NCBI RefSeq assembly: GCF_024346585.1
Contig: NZ_AP024523.1
Coordinates: 1,621,001 to 1,685,000 of the forward strand
Direction of reading: 5' to 3'
Length of the DNA stretch: 64,000 bases
Source: Streptococcus toyakuensis
GTDB lineage: Bacteria; Bacillota; Bacilli; Lactobacillales; Streptococcaceae
Below the pieces are notes generated by a model that ran no database searches, was not told the origin of the DNA, and worked only from the letters and a program-made list of their open reading frames with translations. Every line of letters starts with the position of its first letter. Within the stretch, counting starts at the first letter, position 1. Shown piece by piece: positions 18,715-28,727 of the stretch. Position numbers and translations under genes: made by a program.

Positions 18715-20180
18715 TGACTTTTAATAACAAAACTATTGAAGACTTGCACAATCTCCTTGTGTCTAAGGAAATTTCTGCAACTGAATTGACCCAAGCAACG
18801 CTTGAAGATATCAAGTCTCGCGAGACATCTATCAACGCTTTTGTCACAATTGCTGAGGAGCAAGCCCTTGCGCAAGCTAAAGCTATTGATGAAGCTGGAA
18901 TTGACGCTGATAATGTCCTTTCAGGAATTCCGCTCGCTGTTAAGGATAATATCTCTACTGACGGTATTCTCACAACCGCTGCCTCAAAAATGCTCTACAA
19001 CTACGAGCCAATCTTTGATGCGACAGCCGTTTCCAATGCCAAAGCCAAAGGCATGATTGTCGTTGGGAAAACCAACATGGACGAATTTGCCATGGGTGGT
19101 TCAGGTGAGACTTCCCACTACGGTGCCACTAAAAACGCTTGGGACCACAGCAAGGTTCCTGGTGGATCATCAAGTGGTTCTGCCGCAGCGGTAGCTTCAG
19201 GACAAGTTCGCTTGTCACTTGGTTCTGATACTGGTGGTTCTATCCGCCAACCTGCTGCCTTCAACGGAATCGTTGGTCTCAAACCAACCTACGGAACTGT
19301 TTCACGTTTCGGTCTCATTGCCTTCGGTAGCTCATTAGACCAAATCGGACCTTTTGCACCAACTGTTAAGGAAAACGCCCTCTTACTCAACGCTATTGCT
19401 AGCGAAGATGCTAAAGACTCTACTTCTGCTCCTGTCCGCATTGCCGACTTTACTTCAAAAATCGGTCAAGACATCAAGGGCATGAAAATCGCTTTGCCTA
19501 AGGAATACCTTGGTGAAGGGATTGACCCAGAGGTTAAGGAAACTATTCTAAATGCTGCTAAGCACTTTGAAAAACTTGGCGCTATCGTCGAAGAAGTCAG
19601 CCTTCCTCACTCTAAATACGGTGTTGCGGTCTACTACATCATCGCTTCATCTGAAGCTTCATCAAACTTGCAACGCTTTGACGGTATTCGTTACGGCTAC
19701 CGCGCAGAAGATGCGACTAATCTTGATGAAATCTATGTAAACAGCCGTAGCCAAGGTTTCGGTGAAGAGGTAAAACGTCGTATCATGCTAGGTACTTTCA
19801 GCCTTTCATCAGGTTACTATGATGCTTACTACAAAAAGGCTGGTCAAGTTCGTACACTCATCATTCAAGATTTCGAAAAAGTCTTTGCGGATTACGACTT
19901 GATTTTGGGCCCAACTGCACCAAGCGTTGCCTATGACTTGGATTCTCTCAACCACGACCCAGTTGCCATGTACTTGGCTGACCTTTTGACCATCCCAGTC
20001 AACTTAGCTGGTCTCCCAGGAATTTCGATTCCTGCTGGATTCTCTCAAGGTCTACCTGTCGGTCTGCAATTGATTGGTCCTAAATACTCAGAGGAAACCA
20101 TTTACCAAGCTGCTGCTGCCTTTGAAGCAACAACAGACTACCACAAACAACAACCCGTGATTTTTGGAGGTGACAACTAA
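18714..20180 (+). CDS. gatA: Aspartyl/glutamyl-tRNA amidotransferase subunit A
   Basis: Glutaminase subunit of GatCAB, amidase signature family, 488 residues. The Ser-cisSer-Lys triad is complete: Lys77 (AVKDNIS), Ser152 in GGSSSGS and Ser176 in [14 protein letters not shown]. It releases ammonia from glutamine and passes it to GatB. One-base overlaps with gatC and gatB mean the three are translated as a coupled unit. Confidence 0.97.
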   Translation: MTFNNKTIEDLHNLLVSKEISATELTQATLEDIKSRETSINAFVTIAEEQALAQAKAIDEAGIDADNVLSGIPLAVKDNISTDGILTTAASKMLYNYEPIFDATAVSNAKAKGMIVVGKTNMDEFAMGGSGETSHYGATKNAWDHSKVPGGSSSGSAAAVASGQVRLSLGSDTGGSIRQPAAFNGIVGLKPTYGTVSRFGLIAFGSSLDQIGPFAPTVKENALLLNAIASEDAKDSTSAPVRIADFTSKIGQDIKGMKIALPKEYLGEGIDPEVKETILNAAKHFEKLGAIVEEVSLPHSKYGVAVYYIIASSEASSNLQRFDGIRYGYRAEDATNLDEIYVNSRSQGFGEEVKRRIMLGTFSLSSGYYDAYYKKAGQVRTLIIQDFEKVFADYDLILGPTAPSVAYDLDSLNHDPVAMYLADLLTIPVNLAGLPGISIPAGFSQGLPVGLQLIGPKYSEETIYQAAAAFEATTDYHKQQPVIFGGDN

Positions 20181-21622
20181 TGAACTTTGAAACAGTCATT
20201 GGGCTTGAAGTCCACGTAGAGCTTAACACCAATTCAAAAATCTTCTCGCCTACTTCTGCCCACTTTGGAAATGACCAAAATGCCAACACCAACGTGATTG
20301 ACTGGTCTTTCCCTGGTGTACTACCCGTTCTCAATAAAGGTGTTGTCGATGCCGGTATCAAGGCTGCTCTTGCCCTCAACATGGACATCCACAAAAAGAT
20401 GCACTTTGACCGCAAGAACTACTTCTATCCTGATAATCCCAAAGCCTACCAAATTTCTCAGTTTGATGAGCCAATCGGCTACAACGGCTGGATTGAAGTC
20501 GAGCTAGAAGACGGTACAACTAAAAAAATCGGTATTGAACGTGCTCACCTAGAGGAAGACGCTGGTAAAAACACCCACGGTACAGATGGCTACTCTTATG
20601 TTGACCTCAACCGCCAAGGGGTGCCATTGATTGAGATTGTATCTGAAGCGGACATGCGCTCGCCAGAAGAAGCCTATGCTTATCTGACTGCTCTCAAGGA
20701 AGTCATCCAGTACGCTGGCATTTCTGACGTTAAGATGGAAGAAGGTTCGATGCGTGTGGATGCCAACATTTCTCTTCGCCCTTATGGTCAAGAAAAATTC
20801 GGTACCAAGACTGAATTGAAAAACCTTAACTCCTTCTCAAACGTTCGCAAGGGTCTTGAATACGAAGTCCAACGTCAAACTGAAATCCTTCGCTCAGGTG
20901 GTCAAATTCGTCAAGAAACACGCCGTTACGATGAAGCCAACAAAGCAACCATCCTCATGCGTGTTAAAGAAGGTGCCGCAGACTACCGCTACTTCCCAGA
21001 ACCAGACCTACCCCTCTTTGAAATTTCCGACGAGTGGATTGAGGAAATGCGTACTGAATTGCCAGAGTTTCCAAAAGAACGCCGTGCGCGCTACGTATCT
21101 GACCTTGGCTTGTCAGACTACGATGCTAGTCAGTTGACTGCAAACAAGATCACTTCTGATTTCTTTGAAAAAGCTGTCGCCCTAGGTGGTGATGCCAAAC
21201 AAGTCTCTAACTGGCTCCAAGGAGAAGTTGCTCAATTCTTGAACGCTGAAGGCAAAACACTAGAACAAATCGAATTGACACCAGAAAACTTGGTAGAAAT
21301 GATTGCCATCATCGAAGACGGCACGATCTCGTCTAAGATTGCCAAGAAAGTCTTTGTCCACCTGGCTAAAAATGGCGGTGGTGCGCGTGAATACGTAGAA
21401 AAAGCAGGTATGGTTCAAATCTCAGATCCAGCTGTCTTGATTCCAATCATCCACCAAGTATTCGCCGATAACGAAGCTGCTGTTGCCGACTTCAAGTCAG
21501 GGAAACGTAACGCAGACAAGGCCTTCACAGGATTCCTTATGAAAGCAACCAAAGGCCAAGCCAACCCACAAGTTGCCCTTAAACTCCTTGCTCAGGAATT
21601 GGCGAAGTTGAAAGAAGATTAA
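20180..21622 (+). CDS. gatB: Aspartyl/glutamyl-tRNA amidotransferase subunit B
   Basis: Kinase and transamidase subunit of GatCAB, 480 residues. It begins [20 protein letters not shown], the GatB signature, with [14 protein letters not shown] and [11 protein letters not shown] typical of the catalytic cradle domain, and a helical YqeY-like C-terminal tail that binds tRNA. Last gene of gatCAB; a hairpin with a T-run follows at once. Confidence 0.97.
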   Translation: MNFETVIGLEVHVELNTNSKIFSPTSAHFGNDQNANTNVIDWSFPGVLPVLNKGVVDAGIKAALALNMDIHKKMHFDRKNYFYPDNPKAYQISQFDEPIGYNGWIEVELEDGTTKKIGIERAHLEEDAGKNTHGTDGYSYVDLNRQGVPLIEIVSEADMRSPEEAYAYLTALKEVIQYAGISDVKMEEGSMRVDANISLRPYGQEKFGTKTELKNLNSFSNVRKGLEYEVQRQTEILRSGGQIRQETRRYDEANKATILMRVKEGAADYRYFPEPDLPLFEISDEWIEEMRTELPEFPKERRARYVSDLGLSDYDASQLTANKITSDFFEKAVALGGDAKQVSNWLQGEVAQFLNAEGKTLEQIELTPENLVEMIAIIEDGTISSKIAKKVFVHLAKNGGGAREYVEKAGMVQISDPAVLIPIIHQVFADNEAAVADFKSGKRNADKAFTGFLMKATKGQANPQVALKLLAQELAKLKED

Positions 21623-21631
21623 TATGTAAAG

Positions 21632-21660
21632 GAAACCAGCCCTGAGGTTGGTTTTTTTCT
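21632..21660 (+). terminator. Terminator of gatCAB
   Basis: AACCA and TGGTT with an inner CC/GG pair, followed by seven T bases. Confidence 0.8.
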
Positions 21661-21688
21661 TGACAAATAAAAGGAAAGCGTTTACAAT
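21660..21688 (+). promoter_or_regulatory. Promoter and CcpA (cre) operator of the butanediol dehydrogenase gene
   Basis: TTGACA at 21660-21665, 17-base spacer, TACAAT at 21683-21688. GGAAAGCGTTTACA at 21673-21686 differs from the cre consensus TGWAARCGYTWNCA only in its first base and overlaps the -10, a position where CcpA represses. The inverted repeat AGTTTCC/GGAAAACT at about 21700-21719 follows in the leader. Confidence 0.75.
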
Positions 21689-21748
21689 ATTACATGTAAA
21701 GTTTCCTAAAAGGAAAACTAAAAATCGCAACAATAAGGAGTTATTTAT

Positions 21749-22792
21749 ATGGCTACAATGAAAGCAGCTCGCTGGCATGCAGCAAAAGATGTTCGTATTC
21801 AAGAAGTAAAAATCCCTGAGGTACTTCCGCACCAAGTAAAAGTTGCTGTTAAATTCACAGGAATTTGTGGTACTGACCTCCACGAATTTTTAGATGGCCC
21901 TATCTTCATCCCAACAGAAGAACATGTCTATTCTGGTCAAAAAGCACCAGTAACACTGGGACATGAATTTTCTGGTGAAATTGTAGAAGTCGGAAGCGAT
22001 GTTACTCGTGTTAAAGTTGGTGATCGTGTTGCTGTAGAACCAATTCTAGCTAAGAATAACTTAGTTGGTAATTATAATTTGGATCCAAACCTTAATTTTG
22101 TCGGTTTAGCTGCAGACGGTGGATTTGCCAAATATTGTGTTTTAGACGGTGACTTAGTACATGTCATTCCAGATAGCTTAAGCTATGAGCAAGCTGCTCT
22201 CACTGAGCCAGCTGCTGTTGCAGTTTATGCAGTTCGTCAATCAGCACTAAAAGCTGGTGATACTGCTGCTGTCTTTGGCTTAGGTCCGATTGGTCTCTTA
22301 ATTGTAGAAGCCCTTCGTGCAGCGGGTGCTTCTAAGATTTATGCTGTTGAACTATCACCTGAACGTCAAGCAAAAGCTGAAGAGTTAGGAGCTATCGTTG
22401 TCCGTCCGGAAGAAGGTGAAACAGCTGTTGAAGCTATTCATCGTTTAACAAACGGTGGTGTAGATGTTTCTTATGAAGTAACGGGTGTGCCAGTAGTTTT
22501 AGGACAAGCCTTAGCTGCCGTACATAAAGCAGGTGAGTGCATGGTGGTCTCTATCTGGGAACGAGAAGCAAATATTAATCCGAATGAATTTGCAATCCAA
22601 GAAAAGACACTAAAAGGAATCATTGCTTATCGTCATATCTTCCCTAAAGTATTAGAATTGATGGAACAAGGCTACTTCTCTGCTGAAAAATTAGTTACTA
22701 AGAAAATTAAATTGGAAAATATCGTCGAAGAAGGCTTTATCGAATTAACTCAAGATAAGTCACAAATTAAAATTTTGGTAGAACCAGAATAA
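21749..22792 (+). CDS. bdhA: Zinc-dependent (R,R)-butanediol dehydrogenase family protein
   Basis: Medium-chain dehydrogenase, 347 residues, very like Bacillus BdhA, which interconverts acetoin and 2,3-butanediol with NAD. Catalytic zinc ligands are Cys40 (GICGTDLHEF) and His72-Glu73 (TLGHEFSGE); the Rossmann motif is GLGPIGLL near 178. The four structural-zinc cysteines of classic alcohol dehydrogenases are missing, as in BdhA itself. The start has AAGGAG, and the promoter carries a cre site, so expression should rise when glucose falls. It sits alone between gatB and efp; acetoin as substrate is inferred from the family. Confidence 0.85.
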   Translation: MATMKAARWHAAKDVRIQEVKIPEVLPHQVKVAVKFTGICGTDLHEFLDGPIFIPTEEHVYSGQKAPVTLGHEFSGEIVEVGSDVTRVKVGDRVAVEPILAKNNLVGNYNLDPNLNFVGLAADGGFAKYCVLDGDLVHVIPDSLSYEQAALTEPAAVAVYAVRQSALKAGDTAAVFGLGPIGLLIVEALRAAGASKIYAVELSPERQAKAEELGAIVVRPEEGETAVEAIHRLTNGGVDVSYEVTGVPVVLGQALAAVHKAGECMVVSIWEREANINPNEFAIQEKTLKGIIAYRHIFPKVLELMEQGYFSAEKLVTKKIKLENIVEEGFIELTQDKSQIKILVEPE

Positions 22793-22822
22793 AAATCAAT
22801 CTTTTTAAGACAATACTAACAG

Positions 22823-22852
22823 GTCGGAGTAAGCTTACTTCGGCCTTTTGAA
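22823..22852 (+). terminator. Terminator of bdhA
   Basis: GGTCGGAGTA, loop AGCT, TACTTCGGCC, then TTTT. One G-T pair in a 10-bp stem. Confidence 0.85.
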
Positions 22853-22857
22853 ATATA

Positions 22858-22971
22858 ATACTCTTCGAAAATCTCTTCAAACCACGTCAGCTTCCATCTG
22901 CAACCTCAAAACAGTGTTTTGAGCAACCTGCGACTTGCTTCCTAGTTTGCTCTTTGATTTCCATTGAGTAT
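22858..22971. repeat. RUP-type repeat, copy 1 (114 bp)
   Basis: Begins ATACTCTTCGAAAATC and ends at CATTGAGTAT, the RUP termini known from pneumococcus, with TA at both ends. The centre has the CTCAAAAC/GTTTTGAG hairpin form. It lies in the bdhA-efp gap, whose remaining part holds only the efp promoter. Confidence 0.85.
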
Positions 22972-23089
22972 GAGAAAAAATATAGTGGATACTCTTTAAC
23001 ATTAACCACCCCACCTGACTAGGCAATATTCTTTTTCTCCCCTACCAAATCCCAATAACTATTTTGGCTTTATTTCCAGAAGATTTTAT

Positions 23090-23097
23090 GGTAAAAT
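23090..23097 (+). promoter_or_regulatory. Extended -10 of the efp promoter
   Basis: TGGTAAAAT with the -10 at 23092-23097 and no good -35. About 35 bases upstream of the efp start, which has AGAGGT. Confidence 0.55.
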
Positions 23098-23131
23098 GAA
23101 GAGTAATAATATTTATTAAAGAGGTAAAAAC

Positions 23132-23692
23132 ATGATTGAAGCAAGCAAATTGAAAGCTGGTATGACATTTGAAACTGCAGACGGAAAATTAATCCGCGTT
23201 TTGGAAGCTAGCCACCACAAACCAGGTAAAGGGAATACGATCATGCGTATGAAATTGCGTGATGTCCGTACTGGTTCTACTTTTGACACAAGCTACCGTC
23301 CAGAAGAAAAATTCGAACAAGCTATTATCGAAACTGTTCCAGCTCAATACTTGTACAAAATGGATGAAACTGCCTACTTCATGAACACTGAAACTTACGA
23401 CCAATACGAAATTCCAGTCGTAAACGTTGAAAATGAATTGCTTTACATCCTTGAAAACTCTGATGTGAAAATCCAATTCTACGGAACTGAAGTAATCGGT
23501 GTAACTGTACCAACTACTGTTGAATTGACAGTTGCTGAAACACAACCATCTATCAAAGGTGCTACTGTTACAGGTTCTGGTAAACCAGCGACTATGGAAA
23601 CTGGACTTGTTGTCAACGTTCCTGACTTCATCGAAGCTGGACAAAAATTGATCATCAACACTGCAGAAGGAACTTACGTTTCTCGTGCCTAA
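23132..23692 (+). CDS. efp: Elongation factor P
   Basis: Relieves ribosome stalling at proline runs. 186 residues in three beta-barrel domains, shaped like tRNA. The loop reaching the peptidyl-transferase centre is [10 protein letters not shown], with Lys33 in the position modified in other bacteria; no modification genes are seen nearby. First gene of efp-asp23-nusB. Confidence 0.97.
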   Translation: MIEASKLKAGMTFETADGKLIRVLEASHHKPGKGNTIMRMKLRDVRTGSTFDTSYRPEEKFEQAIIETVPAQYLYKMDETAYFMNTETYDQYEIPVVNVENELLYILENSDVKIQFYGTEVIGVTVPTTVELTVAETQPSIKGATVTGSGKPATMETGLVVNVPDFIEAGQKLIINTAEGTYVSRA

Positions 23693-23713
23693 TCTCTAGA
23701 AAGAGGTCATTCT

Positions 23714-24103
23714 ATGGGAATTGAAGAACAATTTGGCGAAATCGTTATCGCTCCACGTGTACTTGAAAAAATCATTGCCATCGCAACTGCTAAAGTTGAT
23801 GGTGTCCACTCATTTTCAAATAAATCCGTATCTGATACCCTATCAAAACTCTCTCTTGGTCGTGGCGTCTACTTAAAAGAAAGCAACGAAGAACTAACTG
23901 CTGACATCTACCTCTACCTTGAGTACGGTGTGAAAGTACCAAAAGTAGCTCTTGCGATTCAAAAAGCGGTCAAAGATGCTGTCCATGATATGGCTGATGT
24001 GGAACTTGCTGCTGTCAATATCCATGTTACAGGAATTGTTCCAGACAAAACACCTAAACCAGAGTTGAAAGATCTATTTAACGAGGACTTCCTCAATGAC
24101 TAG
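23714..24103 (+). CDS. Asp23/Gls24 family envelope stress response protein
   Basis: 129-residue DUF322 (Asp23/Gls24) protein. The core [25 protein letters not shown] and the C-terminal [11 protein letters not shown] are typical. Family members are membrane-associated or soluble proteins tied to envelope stress; the exact role is unknown. It sits between efp and nusB, its usual place in streptococci, and overlaps nusB by 8 bases. Confidence 0.92.
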   Translation: MGIEEQFGEIVIAPRVLEKIIAIATAKVDGVHSFSNKSVSDTLSKLSLGRGVYLKESNEELTADIYLYLEYGVKVPKVALAIQKAVKDAVHDMADVELAAVNIHVTGIVPDKTPKPELKDLFNEDFLND

Positions 24104-24521
24104 TCCATTATTAGAATCTAGACGCGAACTTCGTAAGTGCGCTTTTCAAGCTCTTATGAGCCTTGAATTCGACACAGATATGGAAACAGCTTGTCGCTTT
24201 GCCTACACACATGACCGTGAAGATGAAGATGTGCAAATTCCAGCCTTTCTTCTAAACTTGGTTTCTGGTGTTCAAGCTCAAAAAGACGAGTTGGATACAC
24301 AAATCAACCAGCACCTCAAGTCAGGCTGGACAGTTGAGCGCTTGACCTTGGTCGAAAAAAACTTACTACGCTTGGGAATCTTTGAAATCACATCATTTGA
24401 TACACCTCAGCTGGTAGCAGTCAATGAAGCCATTGAACTCGCTAAGAATTTTTCAGATCAAAAATCAGCCCGCTTTATCAACGGACTGCTTAGTCAATTT
24501 GTAACTGAAGAAAATGAATAA
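24096..24521 (+). CDS. nusB: Transcription antitermination factor NusB
   Basis: RNA-binding part of the NusB-S10 antitermination complex for rRNA transcription. 141 residues, all helical, starting [19 protein letters not shown] and ending [22 protein letters not shown] then FINGLLS, the NusB core. Coupled to the upstream gene by an 8-base overlap; a terminator follows. Confidence 0.96.
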   Translation: MTSPLLESRRELRKCAFQALMSLEFDTDMETACRFAYTHDREDEDVQIPAFLLNLVSGVQAQKDELDTQINQHLKSGWTVERLTLVEKNLLRLGIFEITSFDTPQLVAVNEAIELAKNFSDQKSARFINGLLSQFVTEENE

Positions 24522-24527
24522 TCGAAA

Positions 24528-24556
24528 AGGTGTTTGGTCTCCCAAGCACTTTTTTA
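24528..24556 (+). terminator. Terminator of efp-asp23-nusB
   Basis: GTGTTTGG, loop TCT, CCCAAGCAC, then six T bases; A-rich on the 5' side. Confidence 0.85.
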
Positions 24557-24577
24557 CTTTCTCCTCTGCACAGAGTA

Positions 24578-24727
24578 ATACTCTTCGAAAATCTCTTCAA
24601 ACCGCGTCAACGTCGCCTTGCCGTATAGATGTTACTGACTTCGTCAGTTCTATCTGCAACCTCAAAACAGTGTTTTGAGCAGCCTGCGGCTAGTTTCCTA
24701 GTTTGTTCTTTGATTTTCATTGAGTAT
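24578..24727. repeat. RUP-type repeat, copy 2 (150 bp, long form)
   Basis: Same termini as the other copies, but longer. It holds both the CGCCTTGCCGTA segment of the short copies 3-6 and the CTCAAAACAGTGTTTTGAG segment of copy 1, with extra sequence between. It lies between the convergent terminators of nusB and accA. Confidence 0.85.
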
Positions 24728-24738
24728 AAGAAGCACAT

Positions 24739-24771
24739 AAAAACTAGAACTGACTGCCAGTTCTAGTTTTT
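24739..24771. terminator. Terminator of the fab/acc cluster
   Basis: AAAAACTAGAACTG (24739-24752) pairs perfectly with CAGTTCTAGTTTTT (24758-24771), loop of 5. It can act in both directions; on the minus strand it follows accA. Confidence 0.9.
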
Positions 24772-24774
24772 GTA

Positions 24775-25542
24775 TTAGTATTTTCTAAATCGTTGATAAC
24801 GCTCTTCCAACAACTCTTCTAACGATTTTTGTGAAAGTCTAGCTAGCTCAGCTTGGAGTTCTTTTTTAACATTCTTAATCAGTTCTTTACTAGAAAGTCC
24901 TGCTTCAGAAATCACCTTGTCCACCACGTCCATTTCTAACAGTTCGTGTGAAGTGATTTTCATCAGTTCTGCTGCTTCCATGGCACGACTGCCATCTTTC
25001 CATAGAATGGAAGCAAAACCTTCTGGACTGAGAATGGCATAGATAGAATTTTCCAGCATCCAAACACGGTCTGCGACTGCTAGAGCCAGAGCCCCACCAG
25101 AACCACCTTCACCGATAATGATAGCAATAATAGGAACTTTCAAATCACTCATTTCCATGAGATTGCGAGCAATAGCTTCTCCCTGTCCACGTTCTTCCGC
25201 TCCCACACCAGGATAGGCACCTGCAGTATTGATAAAGGTCACAACTGGACGACCAAACTTTTCAGCCTGTTTCATCAAACGTAGGGCCTTGCGGTAGCCT
25301 TCTGGATGCGGTTGACCAAAATTCCGCTTGAGGTTATCTTGTAAACTCTTGCCTTTTTGGATACCAACCACTGTTACCGCTTGTTCCCCAAGCCAGCCAA
25401 TACCACCAACAACTGCACCATCATCACGAAAAGAACGGTCACCGTGTAATTGGATAAATTCATCAAAAATGCCTGCAGCAAAGTCCAAAGTTGTCAAGCG
25501 ACTCTGCTCACGCGCTTCTCTGACTATTTTTGCAATATTCAT
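24775..25542 (-). CDS. accA: Acetyl-CoA carboxylase carboxyltransferase subunit alpha
   Basis: With AccD it moves the carboxyl group from biotin to acetyl-CoA, giving malonyl-CoA for fatty acid synthesis. 255 residues; crotonase-like fold with [23 protein letters not shown] and [19 protein letters not shown]. Shorter at the N-terminus than the E. coli protein, as usual in streptococci. Last gene of the fab/acc cluster; overlaps accD by 4 bases. Confidence 0.96.
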   Translation of the reverse strand: MNIAKIVREAREQSRLTTLDFAAGIFDEFIQLHGDRSFRDDGAVVGGIGWLGEQAVTVVGIQKGKSLQDNLKRNFGQPHPEGYRKALRLMKQAEKFGRPVVTFINTAGAYPGVGAEERGQGEAIARNLMEMSDLKVPIIAIIIGEGGSGGALALAVADRVWMLENSIYAILSPEGFASILWKDGSRAMEAAELMKITSHELLEMDVVDKVISEAGLSSKELIKNVKKELQAELARLSQKSLEELLEERYQRFRKY

Positions 25543-26405
25543 CTAGGACCCCCTCCGTGCAATCTGACTAGGCTAGCAATCGTATCTGGCAAATCTCTTC
25601 TTTTGACAATAGCATCCACAAAACCATGTTCCAATAGGAATTCTGCCTTTTGGAAATCCTCAGGCAAGCTTTCACGAACCGTATTTTCAATGACACGACG
25701 CCCAGCAAAACCAACTAAACTCTGTGGTTCAGCCAGAATGATATCGCCTTCCATAGCGAAAGAAGCTGTCACACCACCTGTCGTTGGATCTGTCAAAATG
25801 GTCAGGTAAAAGAGACCAGCATTTGAATGGCGTTTAACTGCTGCAGAAATCTTGGCCATCTGCATGAGACTCATGATTCCTTCCTGCATACGGGCTCCAC
25901 CAGAGGCTGTGAAGAGAACAACTGGTAATTGTTCGACAGTCGCATACTCAAACAAGCGAGTAATTTTTTCCCCTACAACCGTACCCATAGATGCCATGAT
26001 AAAGTTGGAATCCATAATCCCAAGAGCCACAGTCTGACCTTTTATAAGAGCTGTTCCTGTCACAACAGCTTCATCCAGACCTGTTTTTTCACGCATGGTT
26101 ACTAGTTTCTTTTGATAACCAGGGAAATGCAAGGGGTCCTTGCTTTCAATCCCTGTAAACAATTCCTTGAAGGTTCCCATATCAATCGTCAAAGCCAAGC
26201 GTTCTTGGGCAGAAATACGAAAGGTATAGCTACAGTGTGGACAGATACGCTCACTTCCCAGATCCTTCTGATAGATGGTATGCTTACAGCCTGGACACTG
26301 GGAAAATAATTCATCTGGAACCTCTGGCTTGGCTTGAGGTTTTTCCCTAACCGAACGATTGGGATTGATTCGAATATACTTATCTTTTTTACTAAATAGA
26401 GCCAT
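25539..26405 (-). CDS. accD: Acetyl-CoA carboxylase carboxyltransferase subunit beta
   Basis: 288 residues. The N-terminal zinc ribbon is seen as CPGC (about 37-40) and CPHC (about 56-59), followed by the crotonase-fold carboxyltransferase domain with [21 protein letters not shown]. Partner of AccA. Follows accC by about 36 bp and overlaps accA. Confidence 0.96.
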   Translation of the reverse strand: MALFSKKDKYIRINPNRSVREKPQAKPEVPDELFSQCPGCKHTIYQKDLGSERICPHCSYTFRISAQERLALTIDMGTFKELFTGIESKDPLHFPGYQKKLVTMREKTGLDEAVVTGTALIKGQTVALGIMDSNFIMASMGTVVGEKITRLFEYATVEQLPVVLFTASGGARMQEGIMSLMQMAKISAAVKRHSNAGLFYLTILTDPTTGGVTASFAMEGDIILAEPQSLVGFAGRRVIENTVRESLPEDFQKAEFLLEHGFVDAIVKRRDLPDTIASLVRLHGGGPR

Positions 26406-26441
26406 TGATTCCCCTTTTCGGTTTAAACTCTTGAAGTCATT

Positions 26442-27809
26442 TTATTCTTTTTCTTGATATTTGGGTAAGAAGGTTTCCATCAAGAAGGAAGTATCATAAT
26501 CTCCAGCAATGACATTGCGATCTGAAATGAGGTCAAGCTGGAAATCTGCATTGGTCTGCACCCCTTCTATCTCTAATTCATAGAGGGCACGTTGCATTTT
26601 CATCAAGGCGTCAAAACGATTTTCGCCGTGTACGATGATTTTGGCAATCATACTATCATAATAAGGCGGAATGGTATAACCTGGATAAACTGCTGAATCC
26701 ACGCGCAAGCCAACTCCACCACTTGGCAGATAGAGATTGGTAATCTTACCTGGACTTGGAGCAAAGTTAAAGGCTGGATTTTCTGCATTGATACGACACT
26801 CGATGGCATGACCGCGTAGAACAATATCTTCTTGCTTAACAGACAGAGGCTGACCTGCCGCAATGCGAATCTGTTCCTTAACGATATCCACACCTGAAAC
26901 AAACTCTGTTACTGGATGCTCTACCTGAACACGTGTATTCATTTCCATGAAATAGAAGTTTCCACTGGCTTCATCAAGAAGAAACTCAATGGTCCCTGCA
27001 TTCTCATAACCAACAGACTCTGCAGCTCGAACAGCAGCAGCACCAATTTCATTGCGTAGCGTTTTGCCAATTGCAATCGAAGGACTTTCTTCTAAAACCT
27101 TTTGGTTATTCCGTTGAAGAGAACAATCCCGTTCCCCCAAGTGAATCACATGTCCATGCTCATCTCCTAGGATTTGAACCTCAATGTGACGAGCGGGATA
27201 GATAACTCGTTCTATGTACATGGCACCATTGCCATAATTGGCCTTGGCTTCGCTAGAGGCAGTTTCAAAGGCGGAAACGAGGTCTTCTGGTTTTTCAACC
27301 TTACGAATCCCTTTACCACCTCCACCTGCTGAAGCCTTGAGCATAACAGGATAGCCAATTTTTTCAGCAACAATCAAAGCTTCCTCAGAGTTATGCACTT
27401 CTCCATCTGAACCTGGAATGACAGGCACGCCTGCTTTAATCATCTGAGCACGCGCATTGATTTTGTCTCCCATCATATCCATGACATGACCAGATGGGCC
27501 GATAAACTTAATCCCCACCTCTTCACACATAGTTGCAAATTTGGAATTTTCACTGAGAAATCCAAAACCTGGGTGAATGGCTTCTGCCTCAGTCAAGACT
27601 GCAGCTGATAGAACCGCATTGATATTGAGATAAGACTCAGTTGACTTACCAGGACCGATACAAACCGCTTCATCTGCCAAAAGCGTATGAAGGGCTTCCT
27701 TATCAGCAGTTGAATAAACCGCCACCGTTGCGATCCCCAGTTCACGCGCCGCACGGATAATACGGACCGCAATTTCACCACGATTGGCAATTAAAATTTT
27801 TCGAAACAT
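26442..27809 (-). CDS. accC: Acetyl-CoA carboxylase biotin carboxylase subunit
   Basis: ATP-dependent carboxylation of biotin on AccB. 455 residues in the ATP-grasp fold: N-terminal KILIANRGEIAVRIIRAA, glycine-rich lid ASAGGGGKGIRKV near 160, and EMNTRVQVEHPVTE near 290 with metal and substrate ligands. Lies between fabZ and accD in the cluster. Confidence 0.97.
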   Translation of the reverse strand: MFRKILIANRGEIAVRIIRAARELGIATVAVYSTADKEALHTLLADEAVCIGPGKSTESYLNINAVLSAAVLTEAEAIHPGFGFLSENSKFATMCEEVGIKFIGPSGHVMDMMGDKINARAQMIKAGVPVIPGSDGEVHNSEEALIVAEKIGYPVMLKASAGGGGKGIRKVEKPEDLVSAFETASSEAKANYGNGAMYIERVIYPARHIEVQILGDEHGHVIHLGERDCSLQRNNQKVLEESPSIAIGKTLRNEIGAAAVRAAESVGYENAGTIEFLLDEASGNFYFMEMNTRVQVEHPVTEFVSGVDIVKEQIRIAAGQPLSVKQEDIVLRGHAIECRINAENPAFNFAPSPGKITNLYLPSGGVGLRVDSAVYPGYTIPPYYDSMIAKIIVHGENRFDALMKMQRALYELEIEGVQTNADFQLDLISDRNVIAGDYDTSFLMETFLPKYQEKE

Positions 27810-27820
27810 GGAGAACCTCC

Positions 27821-28243
27821 TTAGTTCCCAATTGCAAAGGTAAGAGTACCACTAGCTGCAAGCTTGCCATCCACTTCAGCCTTTGCTTCAACCACGGCAA
27901 TGGTGCCACGACGTTTTACAAACGTTGCCGTCATAACTAATTGGTCACCTGGTACAACTTGCTTCTTAAACTTGACCTTGTCCATACCAGCGTAAAAGAC
28001 TAGTTTCCCTTTATTTTCAGGTTTTGATAACTCCAAGACACCAGCTGTTTGCGCCAAGGCTTCCATAATCAGAACACCTGGCATGACAGGGTATTGAGGA
28101 AAATGACCGTTAAAGAAGGGCTCATTGATAGTCACATTTTTGATGGCAACAATGGTGTCCTCGCTCACTTCCAAGACACGGTCCACTAGGAGCATAGGAT
28201 AACGGTGAGGAAGGGCTTCTTTGATTCCTTGAATATCAATCAT
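27821..28243 (-). CDS. fabZ: 3-hydroxyacyl-ACP dehydratase FabZ
   Basis: Removes water from 3-hydroxyacyl-ACP. 140 residues, single hot-dog fold. The catalytic His and Glu lie in [21 protein letters not shown]. In streptococci FabZ gives trans-2-enoyl-ACP and FabM makes the cis isomer, so FabA is not needed. The start overlaps the accB stop by 4 bases. Confidence 0.96.
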   Translation of the reverse strand: MIDIQGIKEALPHRYPMLLVDRVLEVSEDTIVAIKNVTINEPFFNGHFPQYPVMPGVLIMEALAQTAGVLELSKPENKGKLVFYAGMDKVKFKKQVVPGDQLVMTATFVKRRGTIAVVEAKAEVDGKLAASGTLTFAIGN

Positions 28244-28725
28244 TTGATTCGTACCAATCCTTTACCAAATTCAACCATTTCTTCGTTAGAAACGAGAATT
28301 TCTGTTACCACACCATCCTTAGGAGCTGGGATTTCATTCATGACTTTCATGGCTTCAATAATTACCAATGTTTGGCCTTTTTTAACACTATCACCAACTG
28401 TTACAAAGGCAGGTTTATCTGGACCAGCAGCCAAGTAAGCCACCCCAACAAGTGGGCTCTCTACAACATCTCCCTCAGCAGCCACACTGACTTCAGCTGG
28501 AGCTGGAACTTCTTCTGCTACAGTTTCTGCTGAAGCAGATATAGGAGCTACTGGACTCGGTGTTGCTAGAACGGGTGCTGGAGCAACTTGAGGTGCAACT
28601 TCAGATACCAGTCTAGCTTCATTCTTGCTAAACTGTAACTCATCCGTCCCATTTTTATAAGAAAATTCTCTCAAACTTGACTGGTCAAATTGGGCCATCA
28701 AGTCTTTAATATCGTTTAAATTCAT
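28240..28725 (-). CDS. accB: Biotin carboxyl carrier protein of acetyl-CoA carboxylase
   Basis: 161 residues: an N-terminal helix region (1-35), a flexible Ala/Pro/Val linker (about 45-85), and the C-terminal biotinyl domain with the lysine to be biotinylated in [11 protein letters not shown]. Two bases behind fabF and overlapping fabZ. Confidence 0.96.
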   Translation of the reverse strand: MNLNDIKDLMAQFDQSSLREFSYKNGTDELQFSKNEARLVSEVAPQVAPAPVLATPSPVAPISASAETVAEEVPAPAEVSVAAEGDVVESPLVGVAYLAAGPDKPAFVTVGDSVKKGQTLVIIEAMKVMNEIPAPKDGVVTEILVSNEEMVEFGKGLVRIK

Positions 28726-28727
28726 AC

